Source: Nitrospirota bacterium (GTDB taxonomy: Bacteria; Nitrospirota; Thermodesulfovibrionia; UBA6902). Taken from it: a stretch of 44,677 nt of DNA. A program made the translations under genes and the position numbers. The notes under the pieces are model-generated. The model searched no databases. It saw only the letters and a program-made list of their open reading frames with translations, and was not told the origin of the DNA. The stretch covers positions 1 to 44,677 of the forward strand of contig JACQZE010000020.1 in the NCBI GenBank assembly GCA_016207885.1, in the 5' to 3' direction. Positions 23,101 through 32,013 of the stretch are shown one piece after another (the stretch's first letter is position 1; each line of letters opens with the position of its first letter).

Positions 23101-24599
23101 TTTCCTCCCCTCTGTTTTTGCTCGTTGATGAGGTCTTCAAGGATACGCTTCATCTCCATCTGGGCATCGAGTTTGCCTTTCGGCTTATCAATGTTATCGG
23201 CTATTGACCTTATCTGTGCCCCTGCCACGGCCCAGCGGCTTGCCTCATATATATAGTCAATGAGAAATCCGCCGAACCCGGCATACTCAGGCCCCAGTTC
23301 AGATATGGTTTTTTTATCAAAATAAACATTCTGATGTTCGCCGAGGATGTTATAGAGGTCGTTTGCCATGTTGCGCGCCAGTTCAAGGTTCGCCTCCCTG
23401 TCTGACGGGTTATTATTGAACTTCATCACAGGATCGCCATAATCCAGGATCGTCAGCCCTTTTTCAGAGAGCTGCTTTATCCGGAGGAGGGCTTTGTCGT
23501 CGATCTTTTTGATGCCGGGAAGTTTCAGGGCCGATGCTGCCATCATTTTAAAGCTTGCTATCAGCGCCTTTTCCTCCGCATCCTGCGCCTCAGCGAACCA
23601 TTCGTTAAGCTCCTTCTCGCCTTTAAGAAAATCGCTCAGCATATATTCAAGGATACGTGTTGTCCGCTCGATTCTTTTTTTCAGTTCATCATCACTGAGT
23701 TCAGTCAGTATGGCAAGCTGTGCTTCTCTTTCATCCTTGCTTTTATATCCGAACGGGGAGGGGACATCCTTTATTCTAAGACCCTTGTATTTCTGTCCCC
23801 CGGGCTCTGTTTCAGGTACAATAGCCGGCAGCTTGTCGGGGTCTGTAAAGGAGAGATCCACAGGTGTGTCTTCTGACGACCACTCGTTCTCCAACGCATC
23901 GATCTGCTTTTCAATATCCTTTTCGATCCTTGACGAAGCGGCCCGGTTTTTCTGCTTTAATAAGGCTGCTTCAGCAGCTTCCAGGTTCTTTTGTATATCG
24001 GCATTGCCAAGGTCGTTATTTATGGCATTCCGGAAAAACTCAACAGCCTTTTCAAAATCGCCCTGCATGTAGTGATCTTTTCCCTGCTCATTCAGGTTGA
24101 TTGCATTGCGCCTGCCTGCCTCCCGTTCAAGTATATCTTCAATCCTCTCAATGTTTGTCTTGCCGTCCCGGATACTATGTACTCCAAGATGTTGGGCCTT
24201 TCTGTACCATGCCAGCGCCTCCTCATAGCGTTGCTGAGCTTCTATTGCATTGCCAAGTTTGTAATGTATCTCTCCGCCTAAGTTTGGGTAAATCCCAAGC
24301 GCGTCAAGATAGTATCTTTCAGCCTCAGCCCAGTTGCCCGACTGGTAATGGTAATTGCCAGTGTTATAGGCGTTCATCGCCAGCTCTCTGGGAGTAAGAG
24401 GCGGCGGGGGATATTCTATATTGCCACCTAAAGGCCTTTCTCCTGTGTCACCACAGTTAGGCCCTATACAGCCGCAGCCACTGCTGCCGCATGGGTCAGG
24501 GACATCGAATGGGTAGACAGCAGGAACAGAAAAAAAGAGGATGAGTATTACAAATAATGGAAAAGCGGCAAAAAGGGTTTTTGATATAGAGGATTTCAT
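23097..24599 (-). CDS. Secreted TPR-repeat protein (first of a pair)
   Basis: 500 residues. A signal peptide (LFAAFPLFVILILFFSVPAVYP) is followed by a short Cys-rich segment (DPCGSSGCGCIGPNC) and Pro-rich linker, then three TPRs (AYNTGNYHYQSGNWAEAERYYLDAL; KLGNAIEAQQRYEEALAWYRKA; NLNEQGKDHYMQGDFEKAVEFFRNA), a charged coiled region, and a C-terminal helical domain of ~200 residues with no match I recognise. Likely periplasmic scaffold working with the coupled gene downstream. AAGGA precedes the ATG. Confidence 0.82.
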   Translation of the reverse strand: MKSSISKTLFAAFPLFVILILFFSVPAVYPFDVPDPCGSSGCGCIGPNCGDTGERPLGGNIEYPPPPLTPRELAMNAYNTGNYHYQSGNWAEAERYYLDALGIYPNLGGEIHYKLGNAIEAQQRYEEALAWYRKAQHLGVHSIRDGKTNIERIEDILEREAGRRNAINLNEQGKDHYMQGDFEKAVEFFRNAINNDLGNADIQKNLEAAEAALLKQKNRAASSRIEKDIEKQIDALENEWSSEDTPVDLSFTDPDKLPAIVPETEPGGQKYKGLRIKDVPSPFGYKSKDEREAQLAILTELSDDELKKRIERTTRILEYMLSDFLKGEKELNEWFAEAQDAEEKALIASFKMMAASALKLPGIKKIDDKALLRIKQLSEKGLTILDYGDPVMKFNNNPSDREANLELARNMANDLYNILGEHQNVYFDKKTISELGPEYAGFGGFLIDYIYEASRWAVAGAQIRSIADNIDKPKGKLDAQMEMKRILEDLINEQKQRGGK

Positions 24600-24622
24600 T
24601 AATGGTCCTTACTGCATTTGCT

Positions 24623-24654
24623 AAAAAAGGCGTCCCGATATTTCGGGACGCCTT
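24623..24654 (-). terminator. Intrinsic terminator of the dsr operon
   Basis: A 12-bp perfect stem aaggcgtcccga (24627-24638) / tcgggacgcctt (24643-24654), loop of 4, with TTTTTT on the minus-strand 3' side (24628-24623). It ends transcription after dsrP. Its core gcgtcccga is the same as in the terminator at 15056. Confidence 0.92.
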
Positions 24655-24674
24655 CTGGTTTATACGGTGATATC

Positions 24675-25835
24675 TTACTTAGGCGGCCCGGAAGTCCCGA
24701 GCTCTTCCCTGACAGAGATAGCTACTTTGTAAAGAACGGTCAGGACAAGGAAACCTAATGCCCATACACCGAGTGTGATGGTTGTTTCGGTCAATGTGGG
24801 CCAGTATTCTGTAACAGTATCAAATGGTGTCGGCACGAAGCCGCCGATCACAAGCCCGAAGCCTTTATCTATCCACAAAGAGATGAATATCGCGATACAT
24901 GCCCACATCAGTATAGTCTCATTGCCTCTCATCTTAGGCGGAACGATCAGGATGAGCGACAGAAGGGCAAGGATCGTGGAAGTCCACATAAGAGGCACGA
25001 GATTGCCATGCGCGTAAAGGAACTCAAACGCATGCATATGGCTTGGGATGTTGCTGTAGAAAGCGGTAAAGAACTCAAGGCCGATCAGGAAGACGTTAGC
25101 GCACATTGCATATGCTACTATCTTTGCCACAGCCTGTATCGGCTCTTTACCGGCATCGAACTTGGTGTACTTTCTCAGGATAAGCGCAAGGAGGATAAGC
25201 AGCGCCGGCCCGCCTGCAAATGCTGAAGCAAGGAATCTGACAGCTAATATCGCCGTGAGCCAGAAATGCCTGCCCGGAAGCCCTGCATACAAAAATGCAG
25301 TAACAGTATGGATACTGACTGCCCATGGTATCGAAAGATATATCAGCGGCTTTGACCATGCCGGAGGAGGTACGCCCTTCTTTTCAGCGTGAAGCGTGGC
25401 CCATCCTATTACAAGATTAAGGAACAGGTAACCATTCAGTACGGTGGCATCCCAGAAGAGTATCGAGTTGGGAGTAGGGAAGAGGATGACATTCATTATC
25501 CTCATCGGCTGCCCCATATCAACAAATATGAAAGTCATGCACATTGTTACCGACGCGATAGCCAGGAACTCACCGAGGATGACTATCCTTCCGAACTTTT
25601 TAAAGTTGTGGAGATAATAAGGGATGACAAGCATAACGGCTGATGCGGCAACACCGACCAGGAATGTGAACTGGGATATATAAAAGCCCCAGGAGACGTC
25701 CCTGCTCATGCCTGTGACGCCAAGGCCGTTATTGAACTGATGGAGGTATGCAAGCGACCCTGCCCCGATGAAGCCGAGCAGTATGATCACCAGCGTCCAG
25801 TATCCTTTGCTTCCTTTAAGCGCTCTATCCAGCAT
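24675..25835 (-). CDS. dsrP: DsrP, membrane quinone-interacting subunit
   Basis: About 386 residues of the NrfD/PsrC-type integral membrane family with roughly ten helices; the N-terminus LDRALKGSKGYWTLVIILL and the segment DVSWGFYISQFTFLVGVAASAVML are typical of DsrP. In the DsrMKJOP complex it is thought to exchange electrons with menaquinone. The ATG at 25835 is preferred because GGAGG lies 8 bases upstream; two GTG codons upstream are in frame but overlap that site. It overlaps dsrO by 11 bases. Confidence 0.95.
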   Translation of the reverse strand: MLDRALKGSKGYWTLVIILLGFIGAGSLAYLHQFNNGLGVTGMSRDVSWGFYISQFTFLVGVAASAVMLVIPYYLHNFKKFGRIVILGEFLAIASVTMCMTFIFVDMGQPMRIMNVILFPTPNSILFWDATVLNGYLFLNLVIGWATLHAEKKGVPPPAWSKPLIYLSIPWAVSIHTVTAFLYAGLPGRHFWLTAILAVRFLASAFAGGPALLILLALILRKYTKFDAGKEPIQAVAKIVAYAMCANVFLIGLEFFTAFYSNIPSHMHAFEFLYAHGNLVPLMWTSTILALLSLILIVPPKMRGNETILMWACIAIFISLWIDKGFGLVIGGFVPTPFDTVTEYWPTLTETTITLGVWALGFLVLTVLYKVAISVREELGTSGPPK

Positions 25836-26619
25836 TTTCACCACCTCCGATCACGTAAAACACACTGGGCTGAGTGCCGACTGCCGGTTTACGTATGATT
25901 GTATAATGTGTGCTCAGAATTTTTCTGACGTTTGAGCCGGGGTCTGCGAGGTTGCCGAACACTATAGCGCCGTTTGACACTTCAACACAGGCCGGTTCAA
26001 GCCCCCTTGCGAGTCTCTCAACGCATAAGGTGCACTTCTCAACGACTCCCATCGTCCTTGTCGGATAGTCCGGATTGGTTTTATTCATATCAAGGTATTT
26101 CCTCGGGTCTACCCAGTTAAAGCTTCTTGAGCCGTACGGGCATGCAGCCATGCAGAATCGGCAGCCGATACAGCGGTGAGGATCCTGTGCCACAATGCCG
26201 TCAGGCCTCTTGAATGTGGCCTTTGTCGGGCATACCCTTACACAAGGCGGTTTTGCGCAGTGATTGCAGAGCAGCAGGAACCGCTTCTCCTTCATCTCAT
26301 GGGGGATGAATTCGTTGGTTTGGTCAGGGAAGGTGTGCTCATAGTTGTCTGTCCAAATCCACTTGACCTCATGCTTCGTGTTGGGGATGCTCGGAACATT
26401 GTGTATGCTGTGGCATGCGTCAGTAATCCTCTTGTAATCCTCATCAGTCCTGATCTTTCCGATGTCTATGACCAGTGCCAGTCTTACCCCTGATTCAGGA
26501 AGAGAACTTTCTTCTGATGCATGAGCTTTTCCCTTTACCAGGCTGTCTGCCGCTGACAATCCCAGTCCTATGCCGGAAAGCCCGGCTATCTTTAAGAACT
26601 TTCTTCTATCAATGCTCAT
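25825..26619 (-). CDS. dsrO: DsrO, periplasmic iron-sulfur subunit
   Basis: 264 residues with a twin-arginine signal (SIDRRKFLKIAGLSG) and ferredoxin-like cluster motifs: CNHCAKPPCVRVCPTKAT, CIGCRFCMAACPYGSR and CTLCVERLARGLEPAC. It is exported folded by Tat and links the triheme DsrJ to DsrP. Four-base overlap with dsrJ. Length and motif order are typical. Confidence 0.95.
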   Translation of the reverse strand: MSIDRRKFLKIAGLSGIGLGLSAADSLVKGKAHASEESSLPESGVRLALVIDIGKIRTDEDYKRITDACHSIHNVPSIPNTKHEVKWIWTDNYEHTFPDQTNEFIPHEMKEKRFLLLCNHCAKPPCVRVCPTKATFKRPDGIVAQDPHRCIGCRFCMAACPYGSRSFNWVDPRKYLDMNKTNPDYPTRTMGVVEKCTLCVERLARGLEPACVEVSNGAIVFGNLADPGSNVRKILSTHYTIIRKPAVGTQPSVFYVIGGGENAG

Positions 26620-27014
26620 CTCTGGCCCCCCTCTCTAAAAAAGTGGCAGTCCCAACAGTAGGGTTTCACGCCGGCGTAACTATGACATTCATCACAGAAC
26701 TTGCTCTTGTTTGAGTGGCACTGCATGCAGCCGTTCTGCAGGCTCTTTTCAAATACCCTGCCGCCCACGGTTATGACATCCCGCTTGCCTTCTCTGACAA
26801 CCTCGTCTCTCCATTGGTCCAGCACCTTCATATGTTCCTTCTTCATATATTCAGCAGACATGACACACTCTTTTTTAGCAAGCTGGTTTATGACAGGTGT
26901 GTCGGTGCTCGGCGAAGGCATTACGGCTGACTTCCCGAAGTTAGAATAGAAGGGGAAGGTCGCTATGGCCAAAAATATTATGAGCCCTAATATTATCTTG
27001 CTTCCGTTATACAT
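26616..27014 (-). CDS. dsrJ: DsrJ, triheme cytochrome c
   Basis: 132 residues with one N-terminal membrane helix (KIILGLIIFLAIATF) and three CxxCH haem c sites near the C-terminus: CMQCH, CDECH, CWDCH. DsrJ is the periplasmic cytochrome of DsrMKJOP; its haems have unusual ligation in studied members. It shares the TAATG junction with dsrK (1-base overlap). Confidence 0.95.
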   Translation of the reverse strand: MYNGSKIILGLIIFLAIATFPFYSNFGKSAVMPSPSTDTPVINQLAKKECVMSAEYMKKEHMKVLDQWRDEVVREGKRDVITVGGRVFEKSLQNGCMQCHSNKSKFCDECHSYAGVKPYCWDCHFFREGGQR

Positions 27015-28660
27015 TACGCAGTCTCCTCCTTTCCCTCTTCAGTTTCCGGGTCTTCTTCAACATTGGGAAGGTCTTCAAGCCTCAGGTCCTGGGTACGCTT
27101 CTTCTCTCCGGTCATAACAAGGGCGTTGGCCAGGAGTTCATGCACTCCGCAGACGCTCACATCGCCTACCCAGTAATCCATAAGCGGAGGAAGCACAGCC
27201 CTGTCTATCGCGCAGATGTTGGCGAGCATGTTTACGCCGAACTTCTCCTTGACCTTCTTGACCGCGTTTGCCCTCGGGAATCCGCCCCTCATCCTTATCT
27301 CCATATTTTCACCTGCGTTAAGGCCGGAGCCGCTGCCGCAGCAGAAGGTCTTCTCCCTTATCGCATCATCAGCCATTTCCTGGAAGTTATTGCAGACACT
27401 GTTGATAATGTATCTGGGTTCTTCGAATATGCCCATGCCCCTTGCTGTATTGCAGGAATCATGGAATGTGACATTAAGGTGGTCGTTGCGGCTCGGATCA
27501 AGCTTCAGTTTCCCGTGCTTGATCAGGTCTGCGGTAAATTCAGTTATATGCACCATCTTGGTGCTCTTTGCATTCTCAAATCTTGTCCCTGTGATTGGAG
27601 AGACCGGTTCCTGCATGAAATCTGCCGGGCCGTTCCATGTATCCATGTACTGGTTCAGCACCCTCCACATATGGCCGCACTCACCGCCGAGAATCCACTT
27701 GACACCCAGCCTCTTTGCCTCAGCGTATATCTTATAGTTCAGCCTCTTTGCCATATCCATTGATGTAAAGAAGCCGAAGTTTCCACCCTCTGATGCATAT
27801 GTGCTCCAAGTGTAATCAAGCCCCAGTTCATGAAACAGCATCAGGTAGCCCATGGCGGTGTAAGTGCCCGGGTCGCCGAAGAGGTCGCCTGACGGGGTTA
27901 CAAAGAGTATTTCAGCGCCTTTCCTGTTAAAGGTCGGCTCGATCCTGATGCCTGTGATGTCTTCGATATCGTCTAACAGATATTCAAGGTTGCTTGTGAT
28001 CGTGTGCGGCTCAAGGCCGAGGTGGTTGCCCTTTTTGTAGCAGTTGGCAACGGGGCCGGCTATCCAGTCGGTATTGAGACCGAGGAGGTTGAATATCTCC
28101 CTGACTATCATTGTTATCTCAGCCTGGTCTATGCCGTAAGGGCAGAAGACCGAACAGCGGCGGCATTCGGTGCACTGGTAATAGTAGTACCACAGTTCCT
28201 TGAGCACATCTACTGTCAGCTCTCTTGCACCGGCATTCTTGCCTAATATCTTTCCGGCGGCTGTGAAGTACTTTCTGTATACTGATCTCAGCAGTTCTGC
28301 CCTGAGAACAGGCATGTTCTTGGGGTCGCCTGTGCCTATAAAGAAGTGGCATTTATCCGCACATGCGCCGCATCTTACGCAGATGTCCATGAAGAGTTGG
28401 AATGAGCGGTATTTTTTGAGCCGTTCACCCATCGCTTCAATAAATATCTCTTTCCAGTTCTCAGGCAGCTTCCAGTCTTCATCAGCAGGCGCCCACTCCC
28501 TGGCGTTTGGAAACCCAACTGTTTCAAGATACGCAGGCCTTGCCCCGTGGCAGAAGGTGCCCTCTGCGAAATCAACAGGGGTCTCGGTCCAGCCTGTTTT
28601 AGGCGGGTTGTAATCTATACTGGATGTTAATTCTTCAGGTTTTGGTGTTCCTTTTGCCAT
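27014..28660 (-). CDS. dsrK: DsrK, HdrD-like catalytic iron-sulfur subunit
   Basis: 548 residues. Two ferredoxin clusters (CVRCGACADKCHFF and CTECRRCSVFCPYGID) are followed by CCG-type cysteine-rich regions (DSCNTARGMG and FCCGSGSG) that bind the special [4Fe-4S] cluster shared with heterodisulfide reductase HdrD. It is the proposed site that reduces the DsrC trisulfide in the cytoplasm. Four bases after dsrM. A 20-residue acidic tail follows the conserved part. Confidence 0.95.
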   Translation of the reverse strand: MAKGTPKPEELTSSIDYNPPKTGWTETPVDFAEGTFCHGARPAYLETVGFPNAREWAPADEDWKLPENWKEIFIEAMGERLKKYRSFQLFMDICVRCGACADKCHFFIGTGDPKNMPVLRAELLRSVYRKYFTAAGKILGKNAGARELTVDVLKELWYYYYQCTECRRCSVFCPYGIDQAEITMIVREIFNLLGLNTDWIAGPVANCYKKGNHLGLEPHTITSNLEYLLDDIEDITGIRIEPTFNRKGAEILFVTPSGDLFGDPGTYTAMGYLMLFHELGLDYTWSTYASEGGNFGFFTSMDMAKRLNYKIYAEAKRLGVKWILGGECGHMWRVLNQYMDTWNGPADFMQEPVSPITGTRFENAKSTKMVHITEFTADLIKHGKLKLDPSRNDHLNVTFHDSCNTARGMGIFEEPRYIINSVCNNFQEMADDAIREKTFCCGSGSGLNAGENMEIRMRGGFPRANAVKKVKEKFGVNMLANICAIDRAVLPPLMDYWVGDVSVCGVHELLANALVMTGEKKRTQDLRLEDLPNVEEDPETEEGKEETA

Positions 28661-28664
28661 ATTA

Positions 28665-29654
28665 TTACTCCTTTTCTACCGGGATCCCGGCGCCTTTCAT
28701 CTTATCCCTGAATTCATCTTCATAGGCAGCATATGTATGAACCTTGACCTCAGGGTTCCACGGATTAACATGTCTCCTGATACGGCTGTCATTGGCAAGA
28801 TTTCTTGTGGGGCTGAGGAATATCCCTCCCATATGCATCAGCTTGCTGAACGGGAAGTAAACAAGAAGCGTGCATATAAGAAATAGATGTATGAAGAATA
28901 TGACTCCGATCCCCTCCGGTGCGCTCATCTGAAGGCTGACAAGGGAGATCGTAAATTGTTTTACCTTGATAATGTCAACTTTGGCGATATATCTCATTAA
29001 TATTCCGGATAGCGCTATGCCGATGATCAGGAAGAGCGGGAAGTAGTCAGCTGGAAGAGATATGTAGCGAACCTGCGGATTATTAACCCTTCTGAAAAAG
29101 AGATATCCGGCAGCCAGAAGAAGAACGCCGCCTGAGAGCAGGAAATGCGGCGCAGTTATCTGCAGGAACCCGTCAAGTGAGTCAATGATGTTTATTAAAG
29201 CCGGCACAGGTTCCATGAAAAACCTGAGATGCCTTACCACAACAACGGCAAATGAATAATGGAACGCGAGACCTGCGAGCCATAACCACTTATCAGACCC
29301 GTAAGAGATATTCCCGCCCTGCAGTCCTGTCTTAAGATTTCTGAAGAGTGAGCGGAAACAGAAGACCTCCAGTATCATCCTTGATATAACGCCTGATGTG
29401 CAGGATGGGTTGTCCAGTTTGCTGTAATTGATCCACGGCAGGGTCATTTGCTGGCCGCATGTTGTAGGGATGTGGAACGGAACAGGTGAACGTCCCCATT
29501 TGACAACCTTCATCAGGAAGCCGACTACGAAGGCTGTGAAGGCTGCATAGGGAATTATGATACCGAAGAGCAGGTGCAGATTGGCGACCGCTACTCCCAA
29601 ATAGGCGATCAGGGCAATCATTATGACCATGAAGAAGGAAAAAAAGATTCCCAT
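28665..29654 (-). CDS. dsrM: DsrM, NarI-like cytochrome b subunit
   Basis: 329 residues with about six membrane helices and NarI-like haem b histidines (for example AFHYSFAVVVVRHLRF and FFIHLFLICTLLVYF). It moves electrons between menaquinone and DsrK. Typical length. First of the dsrMKJOP string, AGGAGG precedes the ATG. Confidence 0.94.
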   Translation of the reverse strand: MGIFFSFFMVIMIALIAYLGVAVANLHLLFGIIIPYAAFTAFVVGFLMKVVKWGRSPVPFHIPTTCGQQMTLPWINYSKLDNPSCTSGVISRMILEVFCFRSLFRNLKTGLQGGNISYGSDKWLWLAGLAFHYSFAVVVVRHLRFFMEPVPALINIIDSLDGFLQITAPHFLLSGGVLLLAAGYLFFRRVNNPQVRYISLPADYFPLFLIIGIALSGILMRYIAKVDIIKVKQFTISLVSLQMSAPEGIGVIFFIHLFLICTLLVYFPFSKLMHMGGIFLSPTRNLANDSRIRRHVNPWNPEVKVHTYAAYEDEFRDKMKGAGIPVEKE

Positions 29655-29728
29655 TTATTTACCTCCTTTTAAATTTTTTAAAGTGAGTTTCAAAAACTCA
29701 ATATAAATTTTAATTAAAAAAGCGTATA

Positions 29729-30268
29729 TCAGCTGCCAGGTCTCTTTTCCTGAACCGTATTTGTGCGATTGGCTCTTTGGATAAGCCTGTAGGTCATATC
29801 TTTGACCTCTTTGGTCCTTATATTGAAAAGTTTTTCACGGCACTCCATGTATATATCAAATGAGAGATCCGTGAATCTGTCTATTTTTGATTCAATCTCC
29901 AGTAGTTCCTCAAACAGTTGATGTTTACGGATATCATCAGACAACTCATCTCTTATTGTCTTCTTGAGTATCGTTGTAAAGCTTACTGCCTGGGAAGGTG
30001 TGAGATCCTGAATAGCCCTTAACCTTATGATGTTGTCAAGGAAAGGCGCTGTCTTCTCAATATCTGAATCATTGATTATCCCGTCAAAAATTCCTTCCAT
30101 TCCCTCTATGATCATGCTCTTTGCGGGGTGATTGAACTGTTTTTTGAGGTTCTTTAAGAATGATGAGGTCTCTAAGGCGGAAGTCTCTATAGATGTATCG
30201 ATAATTGAATCAAACCACTTTTTGATTATCTGTGGTCTCTTTTCTATTAAAAGGTCTTTGATCTTCAT
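29729..30268 (-). CDS. RsbRD N-terminal-domain protein linked to dsrM
   Basis: 179 all-helical residues of the RsbRD_N type: IKDLLIEKRPQIIKKWFDSIIDT at the start and LTPSQAVSFTTILKKTIRDEL in the middle. Similar proteins sit directly before dsrMKJOP in many sulfate reducers, so a regulatory or sensory role for the complex is plausible, though unproven. It ends 74 bases before dsrM. No strong ribosome site. Confidence 0.82.
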   Translation of the reverse strand: MKIKDLLIEKRPQIIKKWFDSIIDTSIETSALETSSFLKNLKKQFNHPAKSMIIEGMEGIFDGIINDSDIEKTAPFLDNIIRLRAIQDLTPSQAVSFTTILKKTIRDELSDDIRKHQLFEELLEIESKIDRFTDLSFDIYMECREKLFNIRTKEVKDMTYRLIQRANRTNTVQEKRPGS

Positions 30269-30301
30269 TTAAAAAAAGATGCAGGTGTAAGGGTATAATT
30301 T

Positions 30302-30350
30302 AAAGGGTTGGTGTCCTTATTTTTTGCATATTTAAGGATACCAACCCTTT
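30302..30350 (-). terminator. Long hairpin between dsrC and the RsbRD-type gene
   Basis: A stem of about 18 bp (30302-30319 with 30333-30350, one mismatch) and a 13-base AT-rich loop. On the minus strand it ends CCCTTTAAATTATA, without a solid U-tract, so it may be a partial terminator or an RNA-processing/stability element that favours dsrC mRNA. Confidence 0.6.
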
Positions 30351-30372
30351 AGACTCTTTATCAGAATTAGGT

Positions 30373-30708
30373 TTATACGCAGCCGGTTGGTTTCGGAAGT
30401 CCGGCGTATCTGCATGCCTGCTTGGCAGGGCCGGCAGGGTAAAGCTCGTAAAGATATTTGGTGTTGCCCTTCTCCTTGCCGTATTTCTTTGCAAGTTCTT
30501 TTGTAAGTATCTTGATCATAGGTGCGATCTGGAACTTCTCAAAATACTCTCTGAGGAACCTGATGACTTCCCAATGAGCCTCTGTGAGTTCAAGGCCGTC
30601 TTCTTTTGCCATATTGGTGGCAACCCCTTCTGTCCACTCCTGCCAGTCAATAAGGTATCCGTCATCATCAACCTCAAAAGATTTTCCGTCAAAGTCTAAA
30701 GTTGCCAT
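30373..30708 (-). CDS. dsrC: DsrC, trisulfide-carrying protein
   Basis: 111 residues. The C-terminal arm CRYAGLPKPTGCV has both conserved cysteines, separated by ten residues with the final one next to last, as in true DsrC. It carries the sulfur released by DsrAB as a trisulfide between these cysteines. The AKKYG...KYLYELYPAGPAKQ segment is also typical. AAAGGAGA precedes the ATG. A strong hairpin follows. Confidence 0.97.
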   Translation of the reverse strand: MATLDFDGKSFEVDDDGYLIDWQEWTEGVATNMAKEDGLELTEAHWEVIRFLREYFEKFQIAPMIKILTKELAKKYGKEKGNTKYLYELYPAGPAKQACRYAGLPKPTGCV

Positions 30709-30934
30709 TAAGTCATCTCCTTTTATTTGAGTTTATTTGCTGGTTTGATTTTTCTCTCGGTCTGATTAAGAAAGACCAGCTATATGGTTTTATGTGTAAA
30801 CAAGTTAATGAATATAATAGAAAGGCCTTGGTTTGGTCAAATAAGAAAAATTTATAAGTGATTTATCCCTCTTAATATGTTATTTAATAAAAGCATTAAT
30901 GCTAACTATCAGAAATTATTAATAAAACAGCACG

Positions 30935-31591
30935 TTAAGTCTTTTGTGTGGCGCACGGATCGAGGGCGATTGAGGCTATCTTGCCAACGGTTGTTTCAAC
31001 AAGGCTGTTATTCTCGTAGATCATAAGTGAGCCGTTATCTGAGGCTATGGCTTTTATTTTTCCGATAGACCGCGTATCAGCCATTTTCCACAGTGCCCAT
31101 ACGGCTAGTCCGCGTATTGTGGGTGAAGTGTGGTCAAGAAACTGGAGGATATCTTCTACTGACGGCAGCATCAGTTCTTTATGCATTTCACCTACTCTTC
31201 CAAATGCCCAAAGTATTCCGGGCAGCAGGGGCTCTTCCTCATGAAAGGATACTATTATAGGGGCGATATCTGAACAGAGCACCGGATTGTTCCTTACTAT
31301 TTCACCTAACATCTCAGGGGAACTCCAGCCTATGCCGCCTGACTCATCCCTTATCATCCACAACAGCCTGCCCACAAGGTTCCTGACTGTACCGGAATCG
31401 TCTTTAGCGATCAATGCAGACAATATTCCGACACCCTCTATCGCACGCCATGCAAGGATATTTTTCTTGTCATAAGTGAGTGATATCAGGAGGCGGAGGA
31501 TATTTCTGTTATCCGGCCATAGATCAAAAAGGCGGACATATTCCTGTGATTCCAGGATGGCTATGATTTTTTTCTTCAGGCTGGTCTGCAT
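30935..31591 (-). CDS. HEAT-repeat protein, DVU0298-like
   Basis: 218 residues arranged as helical HEAT/PBS-like repeats (IRDESGGIGWSSPEMLGEIVRNNP; GILWAFGRVGEMHKELM; IRGLAVWALWKMADTRSIGKIKAI). It resembles a conserved sulfate-reducer family (DVU0298 of Desulfovibrio), an assignment from memory. Located between dsrC and dsrN, in the same direction. Possibly a scaffold or maturation factor. Ribosome site weak. Confidence 0.7.
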   Translation of the reverse strand: MQTSLKKKIIAILESQEYVRLFDLWPDNRNILRLLISLTYDKKNILAWRAIEGVGILSALIAKDDSGTVRNLVGRLLWMIRDESGGIGWSSPEMLGEIVRNNPVLCSDIAPIIVSFHEEEPLLPGILWAFGRVGEMHKELMLPSVEDILQFLDHTSPTIRGLAVWALWKMADTRSIGKIKAIASDNGSLMIYENNSLVETTVGKIASIALDPCATQKT

Positions 31592-31650
31592 ATCAAACGG
31601 AAGGGCACAAAGTTAATTAATAATTTTCAAATAGTTGTGCGCCTTGTTTT

Positions 31651-31989
31651 TTACTTATCTTTTTCTGTCAACCTCATAAAAAGAAGTTTGCCTGCCTTCT
31701 CTCCTTCACCGCCCCTTCCGGTAGTATTGGAATGGAAGATATAGTCCAAATCAATGTCTTCATAATCTTCCGGGCTAAGGGTCAGAGCCCTGTCCACGTC
31801 TCCTTTGCAGACGAACTGCAGTGCTTCCATATATATCTGGCCGAGATGATGGCCGGTGCGGTCAAATACATAAACTGAACCGCATGTGCATATCCCGCCG
31901 GTTATCTCAAGAGACTTGAACTTTATCTCAACAGGCCTTGCCAGGAAGTTGTCACAGAACGGGCATTGTAAAGGTCTTGGTCTTGCCAT
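31651..31989 (-). CDS. Zinc-ribbon protein of unknown function in dsr island
   Basis: 112 residues with four cysteines as a zinc-ribbon: CPFC near residue 9 and CTC in GGICTCGSVYVF, plus a polar helical C-terminal part (SPEDYEDIDLDYIF). A second conserved block is HLGQIYMEALQFVCKGD. I do not recognise a named family, but its constant place next to a HEAT-repeat gene and dsrN suggests a role with the sulfite-reduction machinery. Confidence 0.7.
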   Translation of the reverse strand: MARPRPLQCPFCDNFLARPVEIKFKSLEITGGICTCGSVYVFDRTGHHLGQIYMEALQFVCKGDVDRALTLSPEDYEDIDLDYIFHSNTTGRGGEGEKAGKLLFMRLTEKDK

Positions 31990-32013
31990 AATAAGTTGTC
32001 GGAAAAGTATACC

